Shown here: positions 1-10,718 of the stretch, one piece after another | Position numbering within the stretch: the first letter of the stretch is position 1 | Layout of the letters: each line of letters opens with the position of its first letter | NCBI GenBank assembly: GCA_050084985.1 | Contig: JBITNC010000001.1 | Span: 149,606,001 to 149,670,000 of the forward strand | Origin: Nageia nagi | Lineage: Eukaryota > Pinophyta | Length of the DNA stretch: 64,000 nt | Direction of reading: 5' to 3' | Notes under the pieces: generated by a model | What the model was told of the DNA's origin: nothing | The model's input: only the letters and a program-made list of their open reading frames with translations | The model's database searches: none | Translations under genes and position numbers: made by a program

Positions 1-1465
1 TACTTGCAAGCTCTCTAGAAGCAAACGTATACTTTTTGGTAGATATTTAATATTTTTGCTTGCTTACAAGTCATTTGTTCCTATTAAATGCACTTAGAAG
101 TACTTATACTCCAACTTTAAGCATTGTTATGATGACTATAATACTTTAAAGTAAGTAGATACATCATTACTCTTCAATGCTATCCAATTTTTTAGAAAAA
201 TGTGGTAAATAAAGTTAATTCTTTAGGAGTATATTTTTATTTGCTTTAAATACTTTTAAGTTTGGTAATTTACTCAGGTAAAATGATAAATATTAGTGTA
301 AAATTAACACTTTAAGGGATTTTTTTTTACCTAAGTATTTTTTAATGATTTCATGTTTCCTAAAAGGGAAACCTCTGCTATTTTTTAAGTAAACAAGGGA
401 AATTTTTTATTTAAAATATAAATGCATATTTAAAAGATAATTTTTTAGCATACAAGCTTTAGGGATAAAACTTTAAGTAAAAAAAAGGAGGAATTTGTAT
501 AGTTTTTTACTTAAAACTTTATCTAGATCTTGCATGCTAAATTTGTAATGCATGCCTCTTAATCTTGTGTAGGAATAAAGCATACTTAGTACTTAAAATT
601 TTTAAGTTAAATAATGCATTTTTAATAAGATAAATGATGCATGTTTATTACTTAATTTTTAAGTTATGGATTAATGCTAAGTAGGACTTAGCCTTTTTTA
701 ATTCATTAAAGTGTTGAATGAATTTATGAACTTGAGCAAAGTATGCAAAATGTAAAAATGTCCTTTAGGGGTTAGTACAAAACCCATTGGACTCTTATAT
801 TTCAAGTTCTTGTGGATGATGTATTTTTAATACTTTACTTTATATTTTTGCATAATTGCTTTATACTTGCAAAATGCAAAATATTGAATGTAACCCCTAA
901 AATGAACACATCTGCACGTACTTTTCCACAACATGACTTGTTTGGGGAGCCACGAGGGGAGGACAGGGTAGACTGGAGCCTTTTTAGTCTGAAGAACCAA
1001 GTGGTGGTAAATCCATCTTAATTACCCCTAAGACCTCTGTTAGATTGGACATAACTCTATTAGGTGGACAGACATGTGTGTAGTGATACCACATGTCTGC
1101 ACGTCCATTCAGGGATTATCTTGATAACCTAGGAGGAAAACTTGAAAACCTTAAATAAGATAATTAAAATGGTCGATCCAAGATACGTCGGATCCTTGGA
1201 AAATAGTTGGTACTTCTCCTTGAGAGAGTATATTACTGACCAAGGTGAACTGGTTGAGGATTGGTAGTACTTGGGCTCCACTTTGCGGGCATCCAAGTGA
1301 AGGCCTAATTCTATACAAGAAAACAACCTCAACTTTATCCTTCTACGGATCTTGGTTTATAAGTTTGCACATGTGGGATATGTTTACTTATCAATGTTTG
1401 ATTTGTATAGATGGTAAATTGTAAAAATTTATTCATTCTTCTCGCTTATTTACTTTTGTGTAGCA
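1..1465 (+). other. Leader of copia E, noncoding
   Basis: AT-rich noncoding leader upstream of gag. The last 600 bp are conserved in the leaders of B (28640-29291), C (23583-24260, reverse) and A (36757-37440, reverse). No reading frame here resembles a known protein. The conserved block contains the inverted repeat at 1070-1098. Confidence 0.7.
1070..1098 (+). other. Conserved leader hairpin of the copia family
   Basis: A perfect 9-bp inverted repeat, AGACATGTG (1070-1078) and CACATGTCT (1090-1098), with an 11-nt loop, about 370 nt before the gag ATG. The same stem-loop core recurs in B (28839-28861), A (near 37227-37248, reverse) and, with mismatches, in C (near 24030-24055, reverse). A role in RNA packaging, dimerisation or translation is inference. 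Confidence 0.5.
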
Positions 1466-2143
1466 ATGGTTGAAACCTTCATACTTAAGCATATACTCGA
1501 TGGTTCCAACTTCGGTATAAGGGAACCTTGTATGAAAGCTGAGTTACAAGTAAGGAAGCTATGGAAAATAGTTAATGAAGACTTGGTCGCTCTTACAGAT
1601 GAGAAGGCTCTTGAAATCTACAACTCAAAGAATGAGTTAGCAACTTCAATGATTTATCGTGCAGTTTCAGATGACGTACTTCTCATGATCTCTTCTTCAA
1701 CATCAGCAAAGGAAGCTTGGGATAGGCTAAAGAAAATTTACCTTGGGTCAAAATTTTCAAGGAGGTTCACTATTTTACAAAAGTTGTTGCAATATCATCA
1801 AGGTGAAGATGAAAGTGCTTCTATTTACTTGACCAAAATCATTGACCTTAGGACACAACTAGTTGGCTATGGGTGCAACTGGATCAATAATGAGTTCATG
1901 GTCTTCATCATTCTTCAAAGCCTTTCTACAAAGTTCAGTAACTTTATCACGGTTATGAAAACTAGGCTTGATGATGAAGAAGATGTCATCTCTCTTGATA
2001 ACCTCTCTAGACTCCTTCTGAAGTATGAGGAAACTTTGAATAAGAAAATGTTAAACTTTTCTCTAAAGGATAATAACATTGCTCTAGGAGCAACCAAAAC
2101 TCCTTTCAAGAAAAAGTTCAATCATTATAAAATCCAAAGATAA
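1466..2143 (+). pseudogene. gag: Gag of copia E, frameshifted 3' end
   Basis: A capsid-type Gag that would form the virus-like particle in the cytoplasm. The frame starts at a genuine ATG at 1466 and runs 225 codons. The UBN2-like core of plant copia Gag is visible: the KLW, ALEIYNSKNE and AKEAWDRLKKIYLGSKFSRR stretches at about residues 30-90. The frame leaves the family sequence near 2125 (it should continue after FKKKFNH), which indicates a frameshift. The zinc knuckle CNFCGIFGHKEYDC then appears in another frame at 2265-2306. Homologous starts are at 29292 in B, and at 36756 in A and 23582 in C on the minus strand. Confidence 0.85.
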
Positions 2144-2159
2144 CAAATCCTCACTTACC

Positions 2160-2700
2160 TTCAGGAAGCATGAGAAAAAGGGTAACAATAATAGAAACTT
2201 CAAGCAAAGGAATGACAAAGCTGGATCACGCAATCCAAAACCTAAGGAAAAGTTTGATAGAAATTGTAACTTTTGTGGTATCTTTGGTCACAAAGAGTAT
2301 GATTGTCATAAAAAGAAATTTGCTGAAAAAGGCAAGGGAAATGCAAATGTGAAAAATTTTAATAATAAAAAGAAGAACAGGCATGCTGCTACTGTTGCTT
2401 ACTACTCAGTGACTCAAACTATTTCAAATGAATGAATTATTGATTCAGGATACACTAATCACATGTGTTATGAAAAGGATAAGTTTGAAGACTTTCATAA
2501 GTACAAGAAGGATGCAATTATGATAGGTGATAATTCAGTCCTTGATGTTCAAGGAATAGGGAGTGTGAAGATTCATGGAAAGGTTCTTGATAATATCTTT
2601 TATGTGCCTAAACTAAGGATGAATCTTATCTCCGTAATTCAGATTACAAGGAAAGGATACTCATTTGAGTTTACCTCACACTCCTAGTGTGTTAAGAAAG
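2160..2700 (+). pseudogene. Nucleocapsid and protease region of copia E
   Basis: The CCHC zinc knuckle is at 2265-2306. The aspartic protease active-site triplet DSG is at 2442-2450, directly after an in-frame TGA at 2433-2435. The protease continues from 2463, with YVPKLRMNLISV typical of copia proteases, and meets a TAG at 2685-2687. These breaks, together with the frameshift at the end of gag, mean no full Gag-Pol can be made from this copy. Confidence 0.82.
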
Positions 2701-2711
2701 GACTTGCCACT

Positions 2712-3776
2712 TTGATGAAAGGATCAGTAAAGGATGACCTTTATATTATGGATCAAGTTCCTTCAAAGATGTGTCTTGCTACAAATGTTTGTTCAAAGGG
2801 TAATCTTTGGCATCAACGATTAGGGCACCTTAACCATAAGAGTATTCAAGATATGAAAAATCAAGAACTTATGGAAGGTTTACCTAATATTTCACCTACA
2901 ATTGGTCTCTGTGAAAGGTGCATTCTAGGAAAGATGAATAGGCAAAAATTTGAAAAAGATAAGGTAACTCGAGCTACTTGTCCTCTTCAGCTTGTGCATT
3001 CAAATTTGATGGGTCCATTTCAGACTAAGTCTCTAAGGGGAGCTTCTTATGTTTTGACCTTCATTGATGACTTCAGTAGGATGACATTTGGTTATCTACT
3101 TGAGCATAAGGATCAAACTTTTGACAGGTTTAAAGACTTCAAGGCTCTTGTTGAAAATCAAACTAATTTTAAGATCAAGATGCTGAGATCTGATAATGGG
3201 GGTGAGTATAATAACAATGAGTTTAACGAATATTGTGTTAAACATGGGATCAAACGGCAATTCACAATCCCTTACACCCCTCAACAAAATGGAGTTGCTG
3301 AAAGGAAGAATCGAACCATTATGGAAATGGCAAGGTGCATGTTGGGTAACCTTCCTAGTTTCTTATGGGGTGAAGCTGTTCACATTACTATTCACACCCT
3401 AAATAGGTGTCCTACTAAAGCAGTTGAAGGTAAAACTCTGTATAAAGTATGGACAGAAAAGAAACCTAACATCTCACACTTTAGGGTCTTCGATTGTGAT
3501 GCATTTGCCTTCATTACCTCAGAGAAAAGAAAGAAGTTGGATAAAAGATCAGAAAAATGCATCTTTGTGGGGTATGATAATCAGCATAAAGGTTACAGGC
3601 TCTACTCTTCATCCCATAAAATAGTCTTTGTTTCTAGGGATGTCAAGTTCAATGAACTTCCTGAGGATACAACTTCTCATGCTGAGGTGTCTGATTCAGA
3701 TGATTCTTCACATGCATCTAACTGGTTGGATGATAATGTAGGAAAGTCACTACAAGAGCAAAATTCTCTAGCTTAG
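2712..3776 (+). pseudogene. Integrase of copia E, first catalytic Asp replaced
   Basis: A 354-codon open stretch. It holds the GAG-pre-integrase zinc region (LWHQRLGHLNHKS and CERCILGK, residues about 33-77) and then the DDE integrase core that would join cDNA to host DNA. The second acidic residue is at 3192-3194 (LRSDNGGEY) and the Glu at 3300-3302 (GVAERKNR). The first catalytic position, normally Asp in the H-[ST/L]-D-L motif, reads Asn at 3003-3005; element B keeps Asp at the matching place. That substitution alone should kill integrase activity. The stretch ends with an in-frame TAG at 3774-3776, about 15 bases before the next recognisable block begins. Confidence 0.9.
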
Positions 3777-3791
3777 AGAATTACAAGAAGT

Positions 3792-4789
3792 ATGACCTTG
3801 AATAAATCTTTATTTGCCAAAATTGACAATACAAATGAGCCATCAACCTTCAAAGAAGCTTCCAAGCTAGAGTGTTGGATGGAAGCTATGAAAGTTGAGT
3901 ATGAGACGCTCATAAAAAATGAAACTTGGGATTTGGTTTTTTATCCCAATGAGAAAAATGTGATTGGAAATAAATGGATATACAAGGTCAAGTACAATTC
4001 TGATAGAGAAATTGAAAAATACAAAGCAAGGTTAGTGGCCAAAGGATTCGCTCAGAAATATGGTATTGATTATGAGGAAACCTTTGCTCCTGTGGCCAAG
4101 ATGCCTACTGTCAGGATAATCCTTGCTCTTTCTGTAGCTCAAGGATGGAAAGTTTTCAACTTGATGTCAAGAGTGCATTTCTCAATGGTGAATTGGATGT
4201 AGAAATCTACATGAATCAACCAGAAGAATTTATTCCAGAATGTAAAGAGTCTTTTGTGTGCAAGCTAAAGAAGTCTTTGTATAGACTTAAGCAAGCACCT
4301 AGAGCATGGTACAAGAAAATTTCAAGATTCTTTACAGATATTAGTTTTTTCAAGTGCTTCTCTAACTCAGATCTCTATGTACTCAATCAAGGAAAAGACA
4401 TGGTCTTAATTCTCCTTTATGTGGACGATCTTCTCATAACTGGCAATAATATTGAAATCATCCAAAAGTGCATATCCAAACTGAAGGCAACATTTGAAAT
4501 GACTGATCTAGGTCTATTGCATTACTATCTTGGGATGCAAGTATACCAACACAAAGATTGTACTTATCTTAGTCAATCTAAGTATATATCAGACATCTTG
4601 CAAAAGTTTGGAATGGAGTGTAGATATGTTGCAATACCTATTTCTCCTAGAATTGTGGTATCTCTGAGCTCAAATTCTCAGTTGGCTAATGCTACAGCTT
4701 ATAGGCAATTGATCGGTAGTCTTCTGTATCTGACTATCTCTCGACCTGATATTACCTTTGCAGTGAATCTGATGGCACGATTCATGTAA
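3792..4789 (+). pseudogene. Reverse transcriptase of copia E, one frameshift
   Basis: RVT_2-type reverse transcriptase, which copies element RNA into cDNA inside the particle. The 5' part (3792-4202) carries [14 protein letters not shown] and [11 protein letters not shown] single-base shift in a run of T near 4152-4157 moves the frame, because element B has one more T there. The second part (from 4145) carries [10 protein letters not shown] and the catalytic YVDD at 4418-4429. A TAA at 4787-4789 separates RT from RNase H. Confidence 0.92.
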
Positions 4790-4828
4790 AAACCATATGT
4801 TGAGCACCTCAATGCTGTTAAGCAAATC

Positions 4829-5380
4829 TTGAGGTATGTGGCAGGGATAAAGGATCTTGCTCTTAAGTATTCCAAAGTGCCCTCGATTATTCTCTCTGGG
4901 TTCTCAGATTCTGATTATGGGGGAGATAGAGATGACAGAAAATCAACCTCTGCATATGTGTTTAGCATTGGTTCAGGTGCTATCTCTTGGGCTTCCAAGA
5001 AGCAACCTACTGTGACTCTTTCTACCACCGAAGCCGAATATCGAGCCATGTCTGTTGCCGCCCAAGAAGCTATTTGGCTAAGACATCTTCTGAACGAAAT
5101 TGGGTATACGCAAAATAGCCCATCTCTTATTTCGTCATACAATCAATCGACTATCTCTTTGGCTAAGAATCCTGTGTTCCATCAGAGAACCAAACATGTG
5201 GAAATCCAAGCCCATTTTATCAGGGAGAAGGTTCTAGATGACATCATACACTTGGAGTATTATCCATTTACTGTAAACTTCATTGATTTATTCACCAAGC
5301 CCCTTCCTGAAGCTCAATTCAGCAAGCTTAGGGATTCTCTCGGGTTGGTGAAGTTACCCTCAAGGGGGAGTGAAGTTTGA
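4829..5380 (+). pseudogene. RNase H domain of copia E
   Basis: A copia RNase H of 183 codons that would remove RNA from RNA-DNA hybrids during reverse transcription. The acidic residue in FSDSDYGG and the STTEAEYRA motif are present. The later motif that normally reads C-D-N-Q-S has lost its Asp (SYNQS near 5140-5154). It ends with the family C-terminal KLPS-RG motif before a TGA at 5378-5380. It sits in the same polyprotein order as in B, A and C. Confidence 0.9.
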
Positions 5381-5460
5381 ACTTTTGTTAGTGATGACAA
5401 CTTCACCTCTAAGAGGCTCTTTTTTGTTGTTATATAGTGTTGATTATGATATACCTCTGT

Positions 5461-5665
5461 GGTAAGTTCACTCTGTGTGAGGAACTTCTTGTACATTTTA
5501 TACCTCCGTGGTAAGTTTGCTCTGCATGAGAAATTTGTACAATTTTTTGAGCATATAATTATGGTAAGTTCACTCTATGTGAGGAACTTCTTGTACATTT
5601 TATACCTCTGTGGTAAGTTTGCTCTGCATGAGAAACTTGTTGTACAATTTTTTGAGGATATAATT
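5461..5665 (+). repeat. Two 102-bp direct repeats in 3' noncoding of E
   Basis: The unit starting GGTAAGTTCACTC at 5461 is repeated at 5563 with few differences. Each unit is itself two related halves of about 51 bp (GGTAAGTTCACTC and GGTAAGTTTGCTC). The corresponding region of C (19350-19560) has its own, different tandem repeats. Confidence 0.8.
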
Positions 5666-6233
5666 AATCAATTAGTTATCATTGTTCAAGTATTCATATG
5701 AGAAGATCTGCTATGTGTCTTTAGGCATTGTACAGTCGTCTATATGTTATACTCTATTAATAATCAACACATGTCTATATACAACAGGTGACTATGAGTG
5801 ATGGCTTGGCATCTCCGTGATGACTTATAGTGCACCATTGATCAATTATTTATAAGATGGCATTATTTGATTCTCCTATTTAATAAAGTGAATATATGAT
5901 GCATCTAACTGATTTTGTTCATGAGTTGCTTGTAGCATGCAGGATCTTCTTCAGAAATGTAGGTTACTCACCTTATGTAAGCAAGCTCATGGAGACTCAC
6001 ATGTCAGCTTAAAGTTGATCGACTACTATGTACAGTGAAACCAGTTGTGGTTAATGATTGTATTGTAAACCATTTTGTCAAATGGTAATGTAGTGAGTCT
6101 CAAACTAGTTCTCAAAAGATTCTCAAATATGTAAATGTTCTCATCTCCACTTGTATCTCTATGGAGGAGAACTCTCTCTTACTCTCTCTCTTCTCTCTTC
6201 TACGCTCTATCCCAATATTGCATTAAGGGGGAG
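5666..6233 (+). other. 3' noncoding region and polypurine tract of E
   Basis: No reading frame of interest. The stretch from about 5700 to the LTR is conserved in the other family members (for example 33540-33984 in B). It ends in the polypurine tract AAGGGGGAG at 6225-6233, which would prime plus-strand DNA next to the LTR. Confidence 0.75.
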
Positions 6234-6730
6234 TGTTAGAATTTGTAATGAAATATTATGAATATCTAAACTCCTTGTAAATTCAATTAATCACTTAAAA
6301 GATATTTAGATACCTTAAGGGATTAATTGAATTATTTATTATGTAAACTTTGACCTTACCAAGTGGTTAGTTGGTAGGTTAAAGTTAGGTAATATATTTA
6401 TTGTAACCCTAACCTTACCCTTGGGTTAAAGGGAGGTTAGGGAGGTGCTCTCATGCTATAAATAGAGGGCCTCTCCTCTTGTAATATAACTTAGATTTTG
6501 AATAAGATTACTCTACTAGTTTGTGTAGGAGAGGAAGGAATTGTAGTAAGAGGGTGCATATTTTGAGAATTGAGATCTAGTTGTGGATGTACTCCCAAGG
6601 AGGGAGGAACCACTTATATTGGTGTTATCTTGTGTGAATGGTGTTATTAGCTTGTAGATGTTGAATGATTAAGTTTCCTATAGTCTTGGACCTTGAGGAT
6701 TAGTGTAGATCTAATTCCTTCAATTCATCA
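6234..6730 (+). repeat. 3' LTR of copia E (497 bp)
   Basis: Starts TGTTAGAATTTG directly after the polypurine tract and ends in CATCA. A TATA box TATAAATA lies at 6457-6464, at the same place as in the other family LTRs. A perfect 11-bp inverted repeat TTCAATTAATC/GATTAATTGAA (6282-6292, 6321-6331) sits in U3. The next five bases (CTCTA) are the right copy of the target-site duplication; the left copy is outside the window. Confidence 0.88.
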
Positions 6731-8490
6731 CTCTAGTATTTGGGATTCAATGAGTGTGTTAAGCAATGAAGTGGTGTACAATTTTTCTCCCATCTATTAA
6801 AAAGGGTGTTGTTACTAGCTAAATAGATCTCATCAACAGAAGTATTAGCAATATTAGTTGCCAATGAAACATGCTCATAAACTAGATGTTTTACCTTTTC
6901 AATGACACTATCCCATGCCTCATAAACCTCACTAAGAACAACAACATCTGAATTAGCAAAACGAAGTAAAGATATGATTGGTTCAACAATGAGCAAGGTG
7001 AAGTCTATCCTCTTCCACCATGTGTCATCAACCACAAGCTTCTTGATCTCCTTGGATGTGTTTATGTCAATCTTTCTCCAGAAAGTTCACATCTCAGCAA
7101 TAACCATCGCCTCTAATATTTTTTTCACTTCCTTTATCCTCTTTAACATGATAAAAGAGGAAGCAAAATAAGTGTATGCCCCTCTAAGAAGGGAAAGGTG
7201 GCTATGTTTGTGATAGATGATGAGTGCATGTGTATGATTTTGTACAAAATTCTTTATCAATTTTTCATCCTCAATTATTTTAGATATCCAAGGCAAGTCA
7301 TATGTTATTGATTTTAGTGCAAGGTTTAGACTATGCACTATGCTTGGTGTCCAAAATACACTAGGGTACTTAGTCTCTAAAATCAACCTTGTTGCCTTAC
7401 AAATAGGTGCATTATCAGTAATCAATTGCACAATGTTATCAACTCCCATTTGCTCAACAATGTTGATAAATAATTGACCTGCATAGTGCATCACCACATA
7501 ATCATATAACAATTGAAAAGATGGAATATAGAAAAGAAAATATAAATAAGTATTAGTAACTATTAATTTAAATTAAGTATAGTGGGTTAGTGACTAGTCT
7601 AGATTTTGTTCAAAGAATCAAAAGTGCCTAAGTATGCACGATCTTTGTATTTTCCTGCTGCATTCACATATTTGCTAAAAATTGGACTGTTGGGAGATGA
7701 CACAATGAAATTAATCAATGGATGGCAAGTTGGATCAATCCACCCATCTGATACTATGCTCACTCCTAATTGTGGCCAAGTTACCTTAATGGTTTCTAAT
7801 TCTTCTTGTACCCTCCTCTTAGCTTTATCCAAAATGGTGGTCCTCAATGTATCAGAGCTAGGAGGAACATAACTAGATGGTGCTTGCTGAACTAACCCCT
7901 TCACCATTTCTAAAAAAAAGGGAGAACGTGCATTATTGAAAGAAAGACAATTACCATAGTGATAAATACCAACAAGGAGGTCAATTTCCTCCTTCAACTC
8001 TCTTTGAAACATCTTATCCATGCTACAACCAGTAGCTATTCTTTTTTGAATAGATGTGATATTGGTGTGTTTCTGTTTAGATTCATATCTTGAGACTTGA
8101 CCATTGGGTCAACCATTGGTGTCTTACAAGCAGCCACTGCTTCTTGTCTTCATTTTGCAATCCAAACAATTGGTTGGCTAAGATAACGGGACAAGTAATA
8201 ATCCCATGTCTAGACATTTTCAATAGATGAAATCTCACCCTTGAATAACTGCCACTGTATTTCTTTTTACAAAAATTGCAAACCCATGTGGCATTGGAAT
8301 AGACATGTGTCTTTTATTTTTCAATTGTCACATACTTCCACAATGGGGTTTTATTCTCTTCTTCTGCTTCAACTTGTTGATTTTCAATAGTTGATTCATG
8401 AGTAGAAGCTCTTCTTGTTGGTGCTTTGCCTTTTCCACTTTGCTTGGAAGAAGCCTCTTGAGATTGCTCAAATCGCCAATGTTCAATCCT
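6731..8490 (-). pseudogene. hAT transposase (BED finger + DUF659), split by element E
   Basis: A relic of a plant hAT transposase. From the right: a low-complexity N-terminus (8490-8345); a BED-type zinc finger with CNFC followed by SYSRVRFHLL and GIITCP (about 8280-8150), preceded by a stop near 8314; a DUF659 domain from the ATG at 8021 down to 7599, including LGVSIVSDGW; then a block 7512-7087 with QLITDNAPICKA and FWTPSIVHSLNLAL. The rest (7035-6733) ends in RWEKNCTPLHCLTHSLNPKY. The codon after that Tyr is interrupted exactly where the LTR of E begins, so the C-terminal dimerisation region should lie beyond E, outside the window. The AT-rich gap 7513-7598 may be an intron or a deletion. 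Homology is recognised from family motifs. Confidence 0.87.
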
Positions 8491-8619
8491 GGAATGCTAA
8501 AACCCTTGAAACTTGAGAGCTGAGTGTGAGTGAGAGTGTTTGAGTGTTAGAAATGAGAGAGGGTAGATTGAATTGGCAAAAAAGGTAAATTTTTTTTAAT
8601 TTTTTTGAGGCATTTAGAG

Positions 8620-8715
8620 GCCTGTACATGGTACGTGTATCGGACGTGGTGTGCATACCCACGTACCTCGTACATATGGTATGTGGTACATGTGGGTCCC
8701 ACATGTATCTTGTAT
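8620..8715. repeat. Palindrome-rich block upstream of the hAT frame
   Basis: Short inverted and direct copies of GTACRTG-type words are packed here: GTACGTG at 8631-8637, CACGTAC at 8660-8666, and a perfect 9-bp palindrome ACATGTGGG/CCCACATGT (8688-8696, 8698-8706) with a single central base. It lies just 5' of the transposase frame, where hAT elements carry subterminal transposase-binding repeats. No terminal inverted repeat could be delimited. Confidence 0.45.
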
Positions 8716-9900
8716 GCTAGACCACGGGATGAAGAGTTGCTCAATTGAAACTCTTAGTTCTACCAACATGCCAAACTCGATAAATAATTTACATATTCAA
8801 AATTGAAACTCGTAATCAATTTTAAAAGTATGTAAGCTCAAAAATGACCGCCCAACATTATCCTTCTATGACTAAACAATAAATTTTCAAAGTAAACAAG
8901 AAGAATCAAACGTCCTAGGATGTATCATACCATATCCAGCCTTATAAATCTTACTTAAAATATACTCATACCTGTTGTAATTTGTCTGAGCAATAAAGTA
9001 AAAACATGGAAAGGAAATTTATCTATATGATTGACAAGAAAGGAAACAAACGATTTGACAAATACCCATTAGATCAAATATGTTCTCGTAGCCCCATATC
9101 AACTTAAAAACCTGGAGGGTTTACCTTGCAAGATCTGTAATTAAAAAATATGTGCAATACCAAAAAATATGTTGAACACTGAGCCATGTTCAGTGAGACT
9201 TTGGTTTCACTTAGTAATTTTAACACTTAATCATTATCATTTACTTGGACAAACATTGGCCCTAAAAGCTAGGCAAGCCAAAACTAATGGAAAACTAAAT
9301 ACCAATCACTGGAAGACAATCTAAATTAGGACTTTAAGGAAAATGCTAGATTTAACACAAGGAGAAAATATTATTATAGTTAAAGACTGATTGAGGCTGA
9401 AGTGTACAAGTCAGAGCATTAAAGGCCTCAGCTATATCCCCCTATTCAACAAATGCAGCTTGTTATCTAAATGGTCTTTCCACCATCAAATGATATCTAG
9501 TTAATTCGGGAACAGACTGGTCACTATCAAACTTGCTTTAACAACCCCATCCTAGTCAGCCTTATCCCTCTGGTCTTGTCTTATGGAACAAAATATATTG
9601 CCAAAACCTCTAGATACTAAAATCCTGGTAGAATAATTCAAAGAACTTTCTAGCATTGTGTGCTTCAAGAAAGCAAGTACTCAGAAAGAGCATAATACTT
9701 CTGCTATGGTCTTAATATCCGTGCCATTTCTAGTCACGGGTGGAAAGAAAAGCAGGTAATCTGTTGTGTACACAACTGCAAGAGTGAAAGGGACTGCTAC
9801 AAATTTGGGCAAAGTACAGAAAGAAGGCAACTTTCTCTTTAAGCATTCTCAGAGATATATCAATCTTATACGTACTTAAATCAACCTGGCCGACTATGTT
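8716..9900. other. Intergenic, nothing recognised
   Basis: AT-rich sequence on both strands with no convincing frame, repeat or RNA gene. Confidence 0.5.
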
Positions 9901-10442
9901 GCCCATGTACTACCCTTTAATGTCGACGCACAGTACTGCCTGATACGCCAAACCTGAATGTGGATGGGTAAATTTAAGTCCGAGCAAATGGGCAAAAGGC
10001 GCAAGACGGGTAGATGACAGTGCAAAAGAAAGGCGGTAAAGATCTACAAGATGGGAGATAGGCCACGAAGTTTGCTTGGACATCGGCGGAAGGATGGTTG
10101 GTGGAGGGACATACCATGGTTGTCAAGCGGAGCGAAGGGAGCTGGGAAGTGGTGAAGCCGGGAGCCAAGCAACCGGGCCATACCACCAAGATCTCTATGG
10201 ACCTCAGTGTTACCACGCTAGCCAGATTTATACATCAGTTCAAAAAAGATTTCGACTACAAGAAGCGAGCAGAAGCCGCCGTGGGTGGAGATTGTTGGCC
10301 GCAAGGGGCTAAGCAACGCGAGCGTGGCGGGTCGAGGGTTGAGGGTCAATATAGGATCATGAGATACACAAAACAAACCATTGTGAGACTTGTCTGTCTA
10401 ACTACAGGGATTTCCCTGAATTTCTTAGTCTTTTTGCTATAG
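9900..10442 (+). other. GC- and CpG-richer patch with unrecognised open frame
   Basis: Base composition changes sharply at about 9890 and returns to AT-rich after about 10340. A frame from an ATG at 10098 to 10442 codes for 114 residues. The stretch around residues 14-55 (GSWEVVKPGAKQ, ISMDLSVTTLARF, HQFKKDFDYKK) has the look of real coding sequence, while the C-terminal end looks random. I do not recognise the family. It could be an exon fragment of a host gene or a piece carried by a transposon. Confidence 0.35.
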
Positions 10443-10718
10443 TAACCATAGCAGCTGTCACCACTACTATGACTACCACAATTTATGTTATCCTTCTTAC
10501 AATTTTGCTAGATCTGAAAATGTATTCTTACACTCCAGACATCATAAGTAGTATCTGAATGTAGCATTCTCTGTTTCTTCCTTAATAGATTCGTATTTTC
10601 CATCTGGGTTGCTATTAGCTAAAGGCATTGGTTCACTCTTGGAAGAAACATACTTGTGCTCCTTTGTGTTTGTTGATTGCTGAAAATATGTGACTCTTCT
10701 TGGCTTTTCTTATTTGAT
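10443..10718. other. Intergenic, nothing recognised
   Basis: Short AT-rich gap between the GC-rich patch and the DUF4283 relic; no feature seen. Confidence 0.5.

Larger units (their letters stand above)
1..6730 (+). mobile_element. Copia LTR retrotransposon E, 5' LTR outside window
   Basis: The window opens inside the untranslated leader of a Ty1/copia element. Gag, protease, integrase, RT and RNase H follow in copia order up to 5380. Then come about 850 bp of 3' noncoding DNA, a polypurine tract (6225-6233) and the 3' LTR (6234-6730). The leader before 1466 matches the leaders of elements B, A and C, for example the block near 740-800 and the hairpin at 1070-1098, so the 5' LTR should lie left of base 1. 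E is the least damaged member of its family here, with few stops and frameshifts, but it is not intact. The base after the LTR is the first base of a hAT reading frame, so E split that gene. Confidence 0.93.
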
